Shown: positions 29,226-41,131, counted from the first letter of the stretch. The stretch: DNA of 64,000 bases from Cladocopium goreaui (GCA_947184155.2 CAMXCT020006752.1:248001-312000); one strand, 5' to 3'. Notes: generated from the sequence alone by a model not told the origin. Numbers and translations: made by a program.

Positions 29226-29265
29226 GAAGTACGGGCTGACTGGGGTGTACTTCGCCATCAGTAGT
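29226..29265 (+). CDS. Host gene exon 17 (short)
   Basis: TCCGAG|G acceptor. Reads KYGLTGVYFAISS and joins exon 18 in phase 0. Donor is GC (AGT|GCTCAG). Only 40 bp, so less certain. The next intron (29266-31986) holds E, C, A and B elements, GAT repeats and a 450-bp TA array. Confidence 0.5.
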
Positions 29266-29358
29266 GCTCAGGGAAAGGTGCGATGTGGAGCTGGGCCCTG
29301 GAGGGGATGCCCAAGAGTGGTAGATAAATCTAACGATGACGCCATTGATCAATGGGAA

Positions 29359-29480
29359 TTTCAGGATCCGAAAATGGAGGTACTGTGCCATATAAGGCCA
29401 TATTTTGTGGGGATATTCCCTTACATAGGCCTTACATAGGCCTTACATATACTAGGTACCTCCAATTTAGGTTCCTGAAA
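29359..29480. repeat. Family E element, best copy
   Basis: Inverted termini TTTCAGGATCCGAAAATGGA and TCCAATTTAGGTTCCTGAAA; flanks CAATGG / CCATTG. Confidence 0.75.
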
Positions 29481-29574
29481 TGATGCCATTGATAATGAAC
29501 ATGACAAGAATGATAGGAGTGACAACTTTTTTGACATGTGGAACGATCATTAGTAACAATAACTAGCAAACATC

Positions 29575-29760
29575 ATGATGACGACGAGGAGGATGATGAT
29601 GACGAGGAGGATGATGATGACGGTGGTGGTGGTGGTGTTGATGATAATGATGACGACAATACCTATCTATATACATGTAATAAGTACCAGTATATTATTG
29701 ATATGATATGGGAATACTAATTGCATCATGATGATGACGATGACGACGATGACAATGGTG
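29575..29760. repeat. GATGAC/GAGGAT triplet repeats
   Basis: Two GAY/GAR-rich tracts (29575-29660, 29725-29760); the Asp/Glu-only frame is an artefact. Confidence 0.85.
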
Positions 29761-30346
29761 AGAATATGTGTATATACAACTACAGTTATTTATGCACATA
29801 TTGATAAGTACACGTATACAAATAAGTTACTGTATAATTTATAATGATGATCGCAGCAACACTATGTGCCATCAATTGTCACAACGTATATGGTTGTCAC
29901 ACTATCAAAATGTATCTACTGTAGTCATTGTCGCTATAAACCAACTTAGCAAACCAAGGCACCATCTGGTATATATACACCCCCTGATTTTCACATATTC
30001 CAAACTAGCAATATTCAATAACAACGTAATCTTCCAGACCATTTTCTTAAAGGTTCCATGTTGAATTTGGATGGTGATTCTTCATTTTCCCATTGGGAAA
30101 TCCACCATAAATCGGGAATCTATATTGACTACACGGACATGACATATTTGACATCACAGTAGACCCACAGCAAACCACCTTAGAGTCTTAGAGATAAATA
30201 ACATTTGCATCATTTTTCAATTGGCTACTGTATACCATGCTGTTCCTGTTGATGCTTTTTCCGCCCATGTTCTATCTAAGCTCATTCCCCATTCCCATTT
30301 TATTCCCATGATATTTCCGATTCTATTCCCGTTATATTTTACATAA

Positions 30347-30455
30347 TCTGGTTGGCGGCTTGGAACATTTTTTATTTTCCATATATTGGGAATGTCATAA
30401 TCCCCACTGACGAACTCCATCATTTTTCAGAGGGGTAGGTATACTACCAACCAGA
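30347..30455. repeat. Family C element
   Basis: TCTGGTTGGCGGCTTGG...TACCAACCAGA. Confidence 0.8.
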
Positions 30456-30689
30456 TGCCATTAAATTCCCATTAGATCCCATTAAACCACCATTAAAAAT
30501 CCCATTAAACCACCATTAAATGCCATTTATCCCAGAACTTTTGTGGTAAATCCAATAGAAAACGATTCGCAAATGGGTGAAATTTGGTATTACCCCATGT
30601 ACACCATTTCTTCAGTTGGAGATCATTTCACTTCACTCATGTTTTAAAAAAAATCTGATCTCATTCCCATTCTATTCCCATTATTGTTG

Positions 30690-31137
30690 CTTATATATAT
30701 ATGATATATATATATATTTACTATATATATATATATATCTATTATATATATATATATCTATTATATATATCTATTATATATATATGTATCATATGTATAT
30801 ATCATACATATATATATATGTATATATCATACATATATATATATATCTATTATATATATATATCTATTATATATATATCTATTATATATATATATATATA
30901 TGTATCATATGTATATATCATACACATATATATATATATATATGTATATATCATACATATATATATATATCTATTATATATATATATATATCTATTATAT
31001 ATATATCTATTATATATATATATGTATCATATGTATATATCATACACATATATTATATCATACATATATATATATATATATCATATATATGTATATATCA
31101 TACATATATATATATATATCATATATATATATGTAAA
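30690..31137. repeat. Large TA-based satellite array
   Basis: Blocks of (TA)n separated by TCTATTA, TATCATACA and GTATCATATG. The 278- and 169-codon frames across it encode only Ile/Tyr/Ser/His and are rejected as genes. Confidence 0.95.
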
Positions 31138-31534
31138 TATTATTGCATCCCCATCATATCCCTATCAACTTCTATTCCCACTCTATTTCCCATCTCTAAT
31201 CATGTGTTAGGAAAACGTGTGGGACTATCACCTGATTCAATTTCCCTATCCCATATTCTATTCCCATCTTTTTCCCACTATTTTCCCGTTGATGGATGCT
31301 TTTTCCATTCTATTTCCACTATTTCCATTATATTCTCTTATTCCTGGTGGGTCATCATCAAATCCTATTCCACTTCCCATTCTATTCCCATTCCTTATCC
31401 CATATTCTCATAGATTCTCCCTGTTCTTTGGGATGATATTGGTTTGTGTCCCATGGGATGGTTCATCTGAATGTCAATCCATTCTATGTCCCATGTGGAA
31501 TGGTTGCCATTCTGGGATGGATGACCATACCCCA

Positions 31535-31649
31535 TAGCCTCTGGTTATGTCAAAATAACGAACTGGAAAATCACCATTTTTCATGGGTAAATCCACTATT
31601 TCGACTGGGCCATGGCTTCAATAGCTATGTAAACGTTTACCAGAGGGTA
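31535..31649. repeat. Family A element
   Basis: TAGCCTCTGGTTA...TTACCAGAGGGTA; first C of the left terminus is G. Confidence 0.8.
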
Positions 31650-31774
31650 TAGCCCATATATATATATATATGTGTGTGTGTACAATATGTTATTCCCATT
31701 CTATGTCCCATGATCTCCATGATCTCCATGATACTGGTGGTGATAATTACCAGAAGGAAAAATCCGATATCCCA

Positions 31775-31957
31775 TGATATTCCAATAACTATGGTTTATG
31801 GTATTTATAACCAACTAGTTACTGGGGTGAACATAAACCAACAAACATATCTTGGGGGCCTCACAATTGTATGGATATGCACCATGATCGAGTTCCATAT
31901 ATAGCTATGTAAACGTATCTTGGGGGCCTCACATTGTATGTTAGTTTACCAGAGGGT
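31775..31957. repeat. Chimeric A/B element cluster
   Basis: A left-truncated B element ends GGCCTCACAATTGTA (31871). Then TAGCTATGTAAACG (family A arm), a second B right end GGGGGCCTCACATTGTA, and a family A right arm TGTTAGTTTACCAGAGGGTA (31957). Confidence 0.65.
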
Positions 31958-31986
31958 AGATCATCTCATCTCCTCCAGATCTCCAG

Positions 31987-32065
31987 GCGACCAAGATCAA
32001 CATGATCGCCCGGACGATCACCGGACAGGTCCTCTCTGGCAGCACCGCGGCTGCGCTGACCTCAG
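31987..32065 (+). CDS. Host gene exon 18
   Basis: CTCCAG|G in phase 0. Reads ATKINMIARTITGQVLSGST then AAALTS. Donor TCAG|GTCCTT leaves one base; with exon 19 the join reads ALTSGCILTAKW. The next intron holds a family D element. Confidence 0.75.
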
Positions 32066-32227
32066 GTCCTTTGGCGATGCGAAACGCGAACGGAACGGGA
32101 CGGCTCGTGGGACGTGGCCGCGGGGATTTTCGAACGTGGGAATCGCATGGGAAACCAACCGAGTTTTTGAGAATAGCCATGATGAACATGATGAACATGG
32201 GAACATTTGCCAATCATAGAATCATTT

Positions 32228-32330
32228 TGGTATGGATCAATACCTATTAATACCATTCTTAGGGGAATGAACATCCATTTACCAGCTATTTTGATGTTCA
32301 CCAGGGGTACAAGGTTTTGACACACTGCCA
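32228..32330 (+). repeat. Family D element
   Basis: TGGTATGGATCAATACC...GGTTTTGACACACTGCCA, flanked by TT on both sides. Confidence 0.8.
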
Positions 32331-33166
32331 TTTGAAGAGAAAATCGAAATATGGACACCTCCAGAAATTTCATGGGAAAAACCCATGGGATTTGTTCCAT
32401 GATGTTCCACGGACGGGATGAAAAAAAAGTCGAAAACTCTGCATCCCCCAAAAAATGGCATGGCAAAAAATGCCATTTCTAGCCGCCAAAAAATGGGAGA
32501 TGCCCAGAACACCAAGCATGTTTTTCCCAGATCTAGTGGGAATAGTTTTTTTTTTTTGGCGAAGAATATGATTGTGGGATTTGACTTGGGAGATGGGGTC
32601 ATTATTGGGTTGGAAAGCCATGGAACTCTACAATGAATGGCTTGCATATGCTCGAAAGAATGGACAAGTTGGTTCTGCTTGACATATTTCTGTGAAAATT
32701 TATCAAACATATTTGTTGGGAGATACTGAGATACATGATTGATTATGATTGATGAACGCGTGGGAAGTTTTGGACCACAACTGCTTTGGGCATCTACTAC
32801 CATGATTGGGCATGTCTGATTCAAGAACAGGGTATCCATGTCAACTTTAAAAGAACGTTCACTATTTTGGGTTCCCTCAATTTGAACCGTAGTCAAGTGA
32901 TATTCGTCAGTGGAAGCAAAGTGGCGTTTGCCGGGATCTCTTCATTTCATGGGATTCATGCTGATTTTGAAAGACGAAACGAGCTGAAACATGCTGAAAC
33001 TACATCCCCCGTGGAGGTTTCCGATGGTTTCCTAAGTCCTGGGCTAGCCCCAGTTTTTTGTTCCCATTTCAACATATTTCAACTTTGGATCCATGGATTT
33101 TCCCATGGAAATATGCACGTTTAGCATCCAGCGATCCCCCAGATCCCCAGAATCGAGCAATGTCAG

Positions 33167-33291
33167 GCTGCATCTTAACGGCGAAGTGGGCCTCCATTGT
33201 GAATGCCATCATCATCTCAAGCAGCGTTGGCTACGGCTTCAGTATCCTTACCCTGGTGATCAATGCGCTGATGGAGGGCAAACCCCCAGAG
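33167..33291 (+). CDS. Host gene exon 19 (transmembrane)
   Basis: GTCAG|G acceptor. Reads CILTAKWASIVNAIIISSSV then GYGFSILTLVINALMEGKPP. Two closely spaced hydrophobic runs. Donor GAG|GTGGGA in phase 0. The next intron shows nothing I recognise. Confidence 0.8.
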
Positions 33292-33862
33292 GTGGGATGG
33301 GGGCGAAAAAAAACATGACGTGTTGACGTGTCACGAGAACGAGACGTGTCACTATTATAAAACGTGTCACATAAAAAGCCCGGGGCTTCAGGTTCGGCTT
33401 TTTGGAATACATCAATGTGAATCAACGACGTTGTGGTTTCTTTTCATATGGGGTTGGTTATATTGGATCAAACTATACTCAGATGTGGGGTTGGAGTTGG
33501 ATATGAACTACCTCAGATCTTACACATGTATAGAATACGTGGTTGGAACACGGGGTTGATGAATCAGATTGTCAGATCATAATGGATCACTCTGAGTCCG
33601 TTGCAAGTAAAACTGGTCTCCCAGGGCGATTTTTGGTGAACAGTTGGAGGCGCAAGGGCCCCCAATTGCTTTGCTCATGTCCTGTGATTGACACTTGGGC
33701 AACTACCCAGAATCCACATCAGCGATCTTTAAAACTGATCACTGGTACTGATCCAGAGATCAACTTGCAGCCAAGCAACACGTTTTACACTCACAGTTTC
33801 TAGGTTTTTGGGCAACTGGCAGAATTTTGCACCTCATTTTTTACAACGGATCTGAGTCGGAG

Positions 33863-33964
33863 GTGGGAGCTCCGCCCAAGAAGAACATGATGCAGCTGGT
33901 GATGAAGATTTTCGCATCGGTTTTCACCGGCGGTGGCCTTGGTGTCATGGTGGTCTACGCCGGG
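33863..33964 (+). CDS. Host gene exon 20 (transmembrane)
   Basis: CGGAG|G in phase 0. Reads VGAPPKKNMMQLVMKIFASV then FTGGGLGVMVVYAG. Gly-rich helix. A GA donor (GGG|GAGACA) keeps phase 0. The next intron holds two A elements (one with D inside) and G. Confidence 0.75.
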
Positions 33965-34160
33965 GAGACAGGACTCTGGCTGGAAAGCCAGGAAACAGTG
34001 CCTTGGTGGCCAAGTGGCCGGAAGTTGGGGAATTCAGCATCAACTTACTGGGAATGATCCACTGGCGAACTATCAAGCAGATCATCCCAGCAACCCCTAG
34101 CAACCCATCCAGCAACCCTACGTAAAACGCACCAGTAAGTCAAACATATGGAATCATAAG

Positions 34161-34275
34161 GATATTAAACGTTTACATAGCTATTGAAGCCATGGCCCAG
34201 TCGAAATAGTGAATTTTCCCATTAATAGCATGGTGGATCTTTCCATAGTTGTTTGTTAACGTTTACCAGAGGGTA
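34161..34275. repeat. Family A element, left terminus lost
   Basis: Begins within the arm (ATTAAACGTTTACATAGC), ends TTACCAGAGGGTA. Confidence 0.65.
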
Positions 34276-34456
34276 TAGAAAATCACTATTTTTAAGGCAA
34301 ACCATCTATTTCTATGGGCCATTTTCCATTAGCTATGTGGGTATGGATCAATACCTATACATACAATTTTTAGTGGGATGAACATCCATTTACCAGCTAT
34401 TTTGATGTTCACCAGGGGTACAAGGTTTTGACACACTGCCATGTAAACGTTTAATA
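34276..34456. repeat. Family A fragment carrying a nested family D element
   Basis: Family A sequence up to TTAGCTATG, then D, then TGTAAACGTTTAA, which continues the A arm. Confidence 0.7.
34338..34441 (+). repeat. Family D element (nested)
   Basis: TGGGTATGGATCAATACC...GGTTTTGACACACTGCCA; TG on both sides suggests a 2-bp duplication. Confidence 0.85.
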
Positions 34457-34909
34457 TCCTTATTTCTACAATAGCAGATGAATAGTGGATGTAAATGTGG
34501 GGATTGATGAGGTCATCCCCTTTGGCCTAGAAACTGAAAACAAAAAAAAGCTCGCCAGCTCTACCGAGAAATCAACGTCGTTTTACGACGATTTAGGGAA
34601 TGGCACGCTTCACCGAAACGTTCAGTACGCTCTGGTGTCATCAAACATGATTTGCTGGACAATCCCTTATTTATGTGGGAAAAACCATGTCATTTTTACC
34701 ACCCTTATTTACTGGGAATGGTTTATATTAATGGTAACCATACCGCCTATGATTTTAAATGGCGTTTTACCGCCAGATTTTCCATTTAGCTTCAGCCCGA
34801 TTTTCACATTTTGCCGAGCCCGTTTTTGCCGAGTTCGGGGATGTCCATGAGATCATTCTCCCGTGGAGGATGGGATGAGCCAGTTTTCACAGATAGTCTC
34901 AGATAGACG

Positions 34910-35047
34910 TACCCTCCTTTGTGTCATCAAACATGGCAACTGGAAAATCCACTAAAATTCTACATGGAGCTTGCTTTGAATGGGAAAATCAACATATAAA
35001 TTAAGGTGGATTTTCCAGCTTGACACGTTTGATGACACCGGAGAGTA
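34910..35047. repeat. Family G element
   Basis: TACCCTCC...GGAGAGTAC ends, arms ATCAAACATGGCAACTGGAA and GCTTGACACGTTTGATGACA. Confidence 0.75.
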
Positions 35048-35600
35048 CTTTTACTGAAGGGGGACATGCCTGGTGATTCTCATCATCCGTGAATCCGTGC
35101 AGAGGCAATCCCGTTCACCCACCGGTACCATGAAAAAGGCTTGGTCCAGTTGGTTTATAAACTCCAACTAGGTGAGTAAACAAACGAACCCGAAGCGGAA
35201 GGCAATTGTCTTTGATTGTTGGTTTAGTTGGTTTATAATTAACATAACTATAGATACTTACAATAAACATACATAAACCCTAGTGATGTTAGTTCTAAAC
35301 CGATTTAGCATGATTTAGCTATATTAGGCACCACCTTGATGTCTCCATGACATATCTCCGTTCTATCCCCATGATTATCCCATTTATATACCAAGAATAT
35401 CTAACTGGTATGACATATCCCCACTATCTCCATTCTTGTTGGCTAAAAACCCTCTAGTAATCGAACCTGGCTGGCAGGGTATCACACATTCCCTACATAT
35501 ATTTCCCATTCTTAACCATTATTAGCCGGTATTAACCCATCTTAACCTTGTATTTCCCATAGATTTCCCATATCTCCCATGGTGCGCGTTAGTCGTTCAG

Positions 35601-35650
35601 GATGCCTTTAGCTTCCAAAACAAAGCGGGGAGTCGTTGGACAGCGAGGCC
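35601..35650 (+). CDS. Host gene exon 21 (short)
   Basis: GTTCAG|G in phase 0. Reads DAFSFQNKAGSRWTAR; donor GGCC|GTGAGT is the best consensus donor in the window. The next intron (35651-36762) is AT-rich with TA tracts and no assigned element. Confidence 0.6.
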
Positions 35651-36762
35651 GTGAGTAGAAGCCGCTTCGCTACGCCGAGTTTTGGGATCAGCAAGTTCAG
35701 CAAGAGCCAAAACGTCAACCAAACTAAGATCTAAGAATACTAAGCTTAGGATGGTATCTATTATCTATATGAATTTGTTAAAAACTATAGTTTGGTAATG
35801 CGAGAATAGGATCTGTATCTATTATCTAAATTAGTAGATTTATAATGATTTATATAATATATAGATTTTTTTATTACTAAATCGAGTAATGCGAGAATTC
35901 AAAACACAACACACCTACCATTTGGGGATGCTTGACAAATCCCTTGAAAATGGTGATGACTCCGGGACGGTTTATCGCATTGGGTTTACCACATTGTCTA
36001 TAAAGTATATAATATCCGATATATAATATGTACATATTATCCATATGATATATGAATATATATATATGTACATCCATATTATATAATATCCATATTATAT
36101 TATATATACACCAAGATGGACTCATATGTGCCACTGTTAAACAATCCATCGAAAAAATACACCCATATTGGATAATGATCATCAATCCATTGTGAGATGA
36201 CCTAAATTTAGCCTCAATTTGGTGCATTTTTAAGTGGGAAATGCTAGTAGATATTCATAGATATTCGAAATCCATTGAACCATTTTGTGCGTTTGGGAAT
36301 CATGAAACCTATTCAAATTAGAGACATTGTTGAATAGCCTAGCAATCATCATTCAACCAACAAGTTTCTTCATGGAAGCTTGCTCCTGGCCGGTCAACAC
36401 ATCCAGGACCAGGGTTTTTTTCAGCTTCGATAAAGAGCTCCATGGAGATTCTAAAGCCATTCTTAGTAGGATGGCACATCTACCGAATTTCAAGATGGCT
36501 GAATTTACTTCTATAGTGATATACATATTGTGTATATAGTATAGAAAAAGTCCTGTGTATATACTTGTATACATAGAGGAAGTTTCTATGTATATAATAC
36601 TATATACATATATAAACACTATATATACACATACGGGTGTATATATATATATAGATATGTATACACAATACACACAGTATCTCCATTTTGAGAGGATCGC
36701 ACTCCCACATTATCGTCTTGGTCACATTGAAAAAAGGGCTCAGCAGCAACTCTTCCCTGCAG

Positions 36763-36856
36763 GGACAGTATTGGCCTGACTGCATTGATTATCGTGCTTC
36801 AATTTGTGGTCCCTCTGGCTAAATTTGGCGGACATTTGAGGATGGGTCCGTTGAAG
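36763..36856 (+). CDS. Host gene exon 22 (transmembrane)
   Basis: CTGCAG|G acceptor. Reads DSIGLTALIIVLQFVVPLAK then FGGHL. The 3' end is uncertain: AAG|GATGGG (GA donor) keeps phase 0 for exon 23. The next intron (36857-39027) has triplet repeats, a TA array, and elements G, B and A; a possible extra exon at 37895 could not be fitted. Confidence 0.7.
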
Positions 36857-37024
36857 GATGGGTCTGTTGGATATTTTTTTTTACTAATGAGAAACACGTC
36901 ATTTTGGGGCATCCACATTTTTTTTTTTTTGGGGGGGGGCAAAATCTAGCTTGAGCGAAGGGATTCCTTAACATCGAGCGATGTGAAAATCGCTTGTGCT
37001 CCATCTGATTCTGGATTTCCCGGA

Positions 37025-37155
37025 ACTGGTCAGCGAGGGAACATGGACGATGACGATGGATGACGACGATGACGACGATGGATGATGACGACGATGACGA
37101 TGTTTTCTAAGAAGAAGAAGAAGAAGAAGAAGAAACGATGATGATGATGATGATG
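37025..37155. repeat. GATGAC and GAA triplet repeats
   Basis: GATGACGAC repeats, a (GAA)n run and (GATGAT)n. Confidence 0.9.
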
Positions 37156-37384
37156 ACTTATTTTTTTACCAGAAAGATGACAGGTATTGTGAATTATCGA
37201 TATTAAAATGATTAAACTACCATTTGTCAAGGATGTATCATTTTGAACTATGGATGATCAAGACTTGCCATGTCCCTTGGTGAAGATGCCGTTTTTCTTG
37301 GCTCAACAACCAGCCTGAATTCCAACACCACCATGAACCCAAGAAATACTGTATGATACCACACTTAGCAGACTCAATACTTTA

Positions 37385-37540
37385 GAAACATATATATATA
37401 TACATACATATATATATATATACATACATATATATATATATATACATATATACATATATATATATATACATATATATATACATATACATATATATATATA
37501 CATATATATATATACATATATATACATGTATGTATGTGTG
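37385..37540. repeat. TATATACA microsatellite array
   Basis: Alternating (TA)n and CATA units; long frames over it are artefacts. Confidence 0.9.
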
Positions 37541-37578
37541 TGTAAATATACCAATACTTTATGTATATATATATATAC

Positions 37579-37713
37579 ACACCCTCCGGTAATCAAACAT
37601 GGCAACTGGAAATCCACTAAAATTCTACATGGAGCTTGCTTTGAATGGGAAAATAAACATATAAATTCAGGTGGATTTTCCCGCTTGCCACGTTTGATGA
37701 CACCGGAGAGTAT
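37579..37713. repeat. Family G element
   Basis: Nearly the same as 34910-35047, including the stretch ATTCTACATGGAGCTTGC. Confidence 0.8.
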
Positions 37714-37720
37714 ATATATA

Positions 37721-37859
37721 TACACAATGTGAGGCCCCCAAGATAGCTAAGTTGATGAACAGAACTCCCATTTCACTATGGTTTATGGTATTTATAACTA
37801 TAGCTACTGGGGCGAATCTAAACCAACGTTCACATATCGAACGGGGGCCTCACATTGTA
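37721..37859. repeat. Family B element
   Basis: TACACAATGTGAGGCCCCCA...GGGGGCCTCACATTGTA. Confidence 0.85.
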
Positions 37860-37999
37860 GGGTTCTGGAAGAGGTTCCAAGAGTGGCAGGGATGTTGCAG
37901 GTCGATCTGGCCCATTTTTCCTCTGGGAAATCACCTTTTTCAGAGCTAAATTGCAGCGAAATCATCACAGATCATCTATAGATTGGCCATTTCACATAG

Positions 38000-38020
38000 C
38001 CCAGAGGCTCAGCCTCTGGG
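38000..38020. repeat. Perfect short palindrome
   Basis: CCCAGAGGCT-C-AGCCTCTGGG: two family A-like termini facing each other. Confidence 0.6.
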
Positions 38021-38031
38021 TACATTTGTTT

Positions 38032-38144
38032 TACCCTCTGGCAAGATAGCCATGGAACATGGAACATGGATGAACATGGCCGTGTTCAATGGGTAAATCA
38101 TCCACAAACGAGGCATTCTCCATATCTTAAGTTACCAGAGCATA
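38032..38144. repeat. Family A element, right end decayed
   Basis: TACCCTCTGGCAA...TTACCAGAGCATA. Confidence 0.65.
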
Positions 38145-38524
38145 TATTCTTTGACCAAAAGTTATTCTGGTGCATATCGAACCTTACAAGTTTGTCTGAA
38201 AATCGAAAACCCCAAAGCCCCAGATCCAATGGTTTGTCATGATCTTCCCCATTCGGTGTGACACCAATTTCGGCATATTTTCCATTTTGCGACAATCGAC
38301 ATATCCCACAATATCACGGGCTAAATTTCAGATGCCAATAGTTGAAAAACGCTTGTCCCAGAATTTATCAAGTCTATCCACATTTTTCTTGGTGAAACCC
38401 CATGGTGTGGTTAGGCAAAAATCATGTTAAATCCGCATGTTCCCTGGTTAGGATAAATCTTCATGTTTCACAATGTTTGATCGATGCTAAATTCCAGCAT
38501 TTTTTCCAGTTCCAGTCCCATTTT

Positions 38525-38646
38525 TTCTGGTTAATCTGGTAAATTTTCACAGTTCGCTACGGAACATAACAATTTTTAACAGGCAAATCACCGAACTGCG
38601 AGGGTCATCTATACAATAGCAAACATTTATAAATTACCAGAGGGTT
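38525..38646. repeat. Family A element, left end decayed
   Basis: Left arm ATCTGGTAAATTT, right end ATTACCAGAGGGT. Confidence 0.55.
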
Positions 38647-39027
38647 TTAACCCATACTTGGCGCTCCAATCCAGCAATTATTGGTCGAGTTCCAGTACCA
38701 ATTGTTACTAGTAAAACAATCTAAAACCCATATTTCAATCCATATTTGATGGTGAAATCATCCTATAATGTCAACCCTGGAGTAATAAGTATCAGATCAT
38801 CACTTATATACTAGATCATGGTTCATTAATATCTCTAAATAGGTTGACATAAAACAGCTCTAAATCCCACAATTTATACCATTTTTCTTGGCTCCAATCA
38901 CCATTTTCCTATAGGTTTCCTAGGGTTTAGCCTGTGGTTTCCTATGATTTCCTATGGGTTTCCTATGATTTCCTAGGGTTTAACCCATGATTTCCTATGG
39001 GTTTCCCCCTTCCACCACGGTCACCAG

Positions 39028-39120
39028 GTGCTACGTGTGATCCTGGTGGAGGATCGCCAGCCATTGGACGAGCAACAACTGGACCGACTGCCGCGCTGGA
39101 GAAGCAGTCCCACGCTCATC
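39028..39120 (+). CDS. Host gene exon 23 (charged loop)
   Basis: CACCAG|G in phase 0. Reads VLRVILVEDRQPLDEQQLDR then LPRWRSSPTLI. Third positions mostly G/C. A GC donor (ATC|GCGGCC) keeps phase 0; TG|GTTGAA eight bases on is an alternative. The next intron has half of a long inverted duplication, a C-spacer-B block and an A element. Confidence 0.7.
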
Positions 39121-39202
39121 GCGGCCTGGTTGAAGTTAGGGATCTGAATGGACCTGAATGGTGGGATTGTCATGGTATTTTCATGGGATTCTAATGGGAT
39201 TC

Positions 39203-39380
39203 TAATGGGATGTCCATGACATATTTAATTGTATTAAAAAAATGGATTTTAATGGGATTCATGATAATTCAAGTGTGAACCATTTCCCTTTCATATCCAT
39301 TAATGTGGGAAAAACAATGTCATAAAGCAGCCATGACTGGGAATGGTTTATATATACCACCTATAAAAATGGTGATGACT
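39203..39380 (+). repeat. Family I, copy 1 of an inverted pair
   Basis: Starts near GGGATGTCCATGACATAT and runs through CCATTAATGTGGGAAAAACA to GGTGATGACT. The reverse complement lies at 50042-50245. Confidence 0.75.
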
Positions 39381-39767
39381 GGGAACAGTTCAACCATCAT
39401 TTACAGGGGTTTTCATGGTATTTTAACAGGATTCTATTCAAATTGATTTCAAATGGGAATCAATAGGACTTAGTGGGAGATAGTGGGAATTGATGGGATT
39501 TAGTGTGAATTAGTGGGAATCAATGATATTTAGTGGGAATTTAGTGAGAATTAATTCCAACTCGCGAGATTTTCAATGGGGGTTCATTGGGATTCTAATG
39601 GAATTTCATGGGATTCTAAAGGCGGATTTAAGCTGATTTTAATGGAATTTTACAAGCAACACTTGGAAATACTGGGGAACAAAAATCCGGTTGTCCGGAT
39701 CCTCTTCATATCTGGGAATATAAACGGAATACTATGTTACATTATCTTGTCAATATGTATTTTATAT

Positions 39768-39879
39768 GCTGTTTGGTGGTTTGGAACATGAATTTTCTTT
39801 TTCCATCTATTGGGAATTTCATCATCCCAACCGACGAACTCCATCATTTTTCAGAGGGGTAGGTATACCACCAACCAGA
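39768..39879. repeat. Family C element
   Basis: CTGTTTGGTGGTTTGG...CCACCAACCAGA; left part of an uninterrupted C-spacer-B block. Confidence 0.8.
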
Positions 39880-39955
39880 TAAGTTAATCACTATTAATCA
39901 CCATTAATCACCATTCATACGCTATTAATCACTATTTTTCTACACAATTAATCAC

Positions 39956-40108
39956 TACAATGTGAGGCCCCCAAGATATGTGAACGTTGGTTTAGATTCG
40001 TCCCAGTAACTAGTTCGTTATTTGCATACCATGAACACCATAGTGAAATGGGAGTTATTAGTTCACCCCAACTGAACGCTATCGTTTTTGGGGGCCTCAC
40101 GACTTGTA
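39956..40108. repeat. Family B element
   Basis: TACAATGTGAGGCCCCCA...GGGGCCTCACGACTTGTA. Confidence 0.8.
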
Positions 40109-40383
40109 CTAATGGTAGGTATACCACCAATGAGTACTGTTTGGTGGAATCGTCAATCTCATCTTAGTCCAAAAAAAATGGGACGCCAACCACTGGACGA
40201 GATGTCGGCCCTTTTAAAGGATGGCGGGATGACGTTCCGTCCCGTTGGTTCACTCGACCATAAGATATGACCCCAAGTTAGGAAAAAGTCACAGCTGAAA
40301 AACTATGGAAAGATCCACCATGAATTGTTTTACCCACATGAATTGGATATTTATGGGAATGTCATGGATAATTCTGGATGAAT

Positions 40384-40500
40384 TACCCTCTGGTAAACCT
40401 TAACCAAAAACGAACTGGAACGATCCACCATTTTTCATGGGAAAATTCACTATTTCGATGGTGATTTGTCCATAGTTATGTAACAAATTACCAGAGGGTA
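40384..40500. repeat. Family A element
   Basis: TACCCTCTGGTAAAC...TTACCAGAGGGTA. Confidence 0.85.
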
Positions 40501-41131
40501 CCATAGACTGGGATATAATGCGACGTATAACATTGGAATATGGCGGGGATACACTGGGGACGTTTTTTGGAATATCATGGGATAATGGGCTCATGTACCA
40601 TTCAGCAAAGTTAGCCACAAGTCCCTGAGGGCCATTTTGAGAGGAAACTGGTCTTCCAACCCTCAAATCATGGCAGGGTCTATATTAGTTTTAGGATGTT
40701 ATAGGAATGGTACCTTAAGTGAGCGTGTTCAGAAAAATGGGGCGATGTCGTCTAATTGAGATGAACGCCTCAAAGAATAAAAGACGTGCATATCTCTTTC
40801 ATGGCAGCGATGTGACCAATTGGGTCAAGTATTGAGGATTTCAGCAAAAATGTGGGGCAATCGTCGGCATGGTTCGAAATTGGGAAGTGGTTTTTGAATA
40901 TTCAAAACAGCCCAAATTTGTTCCTCCTTGCCAAATCCTGTGCCAAACCCAAGAGTTTGCATCCAAGTGGAGTTAAGGATCCAGAGCTAGATGCAAGCAT
41001 ATGACTGGAAGTTGACGTATATGGACCCTGAAAGTGACATGAAAATGGAGGCCACGATAAAGTCTAAACGATAGACCCCAATCTTCAAACCTTTATAGTA
41101 TAGATTATCGCCAAATGGTAAACACAGGTTG

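Noticed and set aside
30577-31413. 278- and 169-codon open frames
   Set aside because: They run through a TA satellite and encode only Ile, Tyr, Ser, His and Met; no gene-like composition.
34770-34860. Possible exon around TTTTGCCGAGCCCGTTTTTG
   Set aside because: All three frames are open for a while, none keeps phase between exons 20 and 21.
35612-35734. A 41-codon frame ending in a stop (LPKQSGESLDSEAVSRSRFA...), as terminal exon
   Set aside because: It needs an acceptor without the following G and ignores the consensus GTGAGT donor at 35651; the phase-0 exon 21 joins exons 20 and 22 cleanly.
37860-37980. Possible exon after GATGTTGCAG|G
   Set aside because: None of its three frames fits the phases of exons 22 and 23 and the peptides are not convincing.
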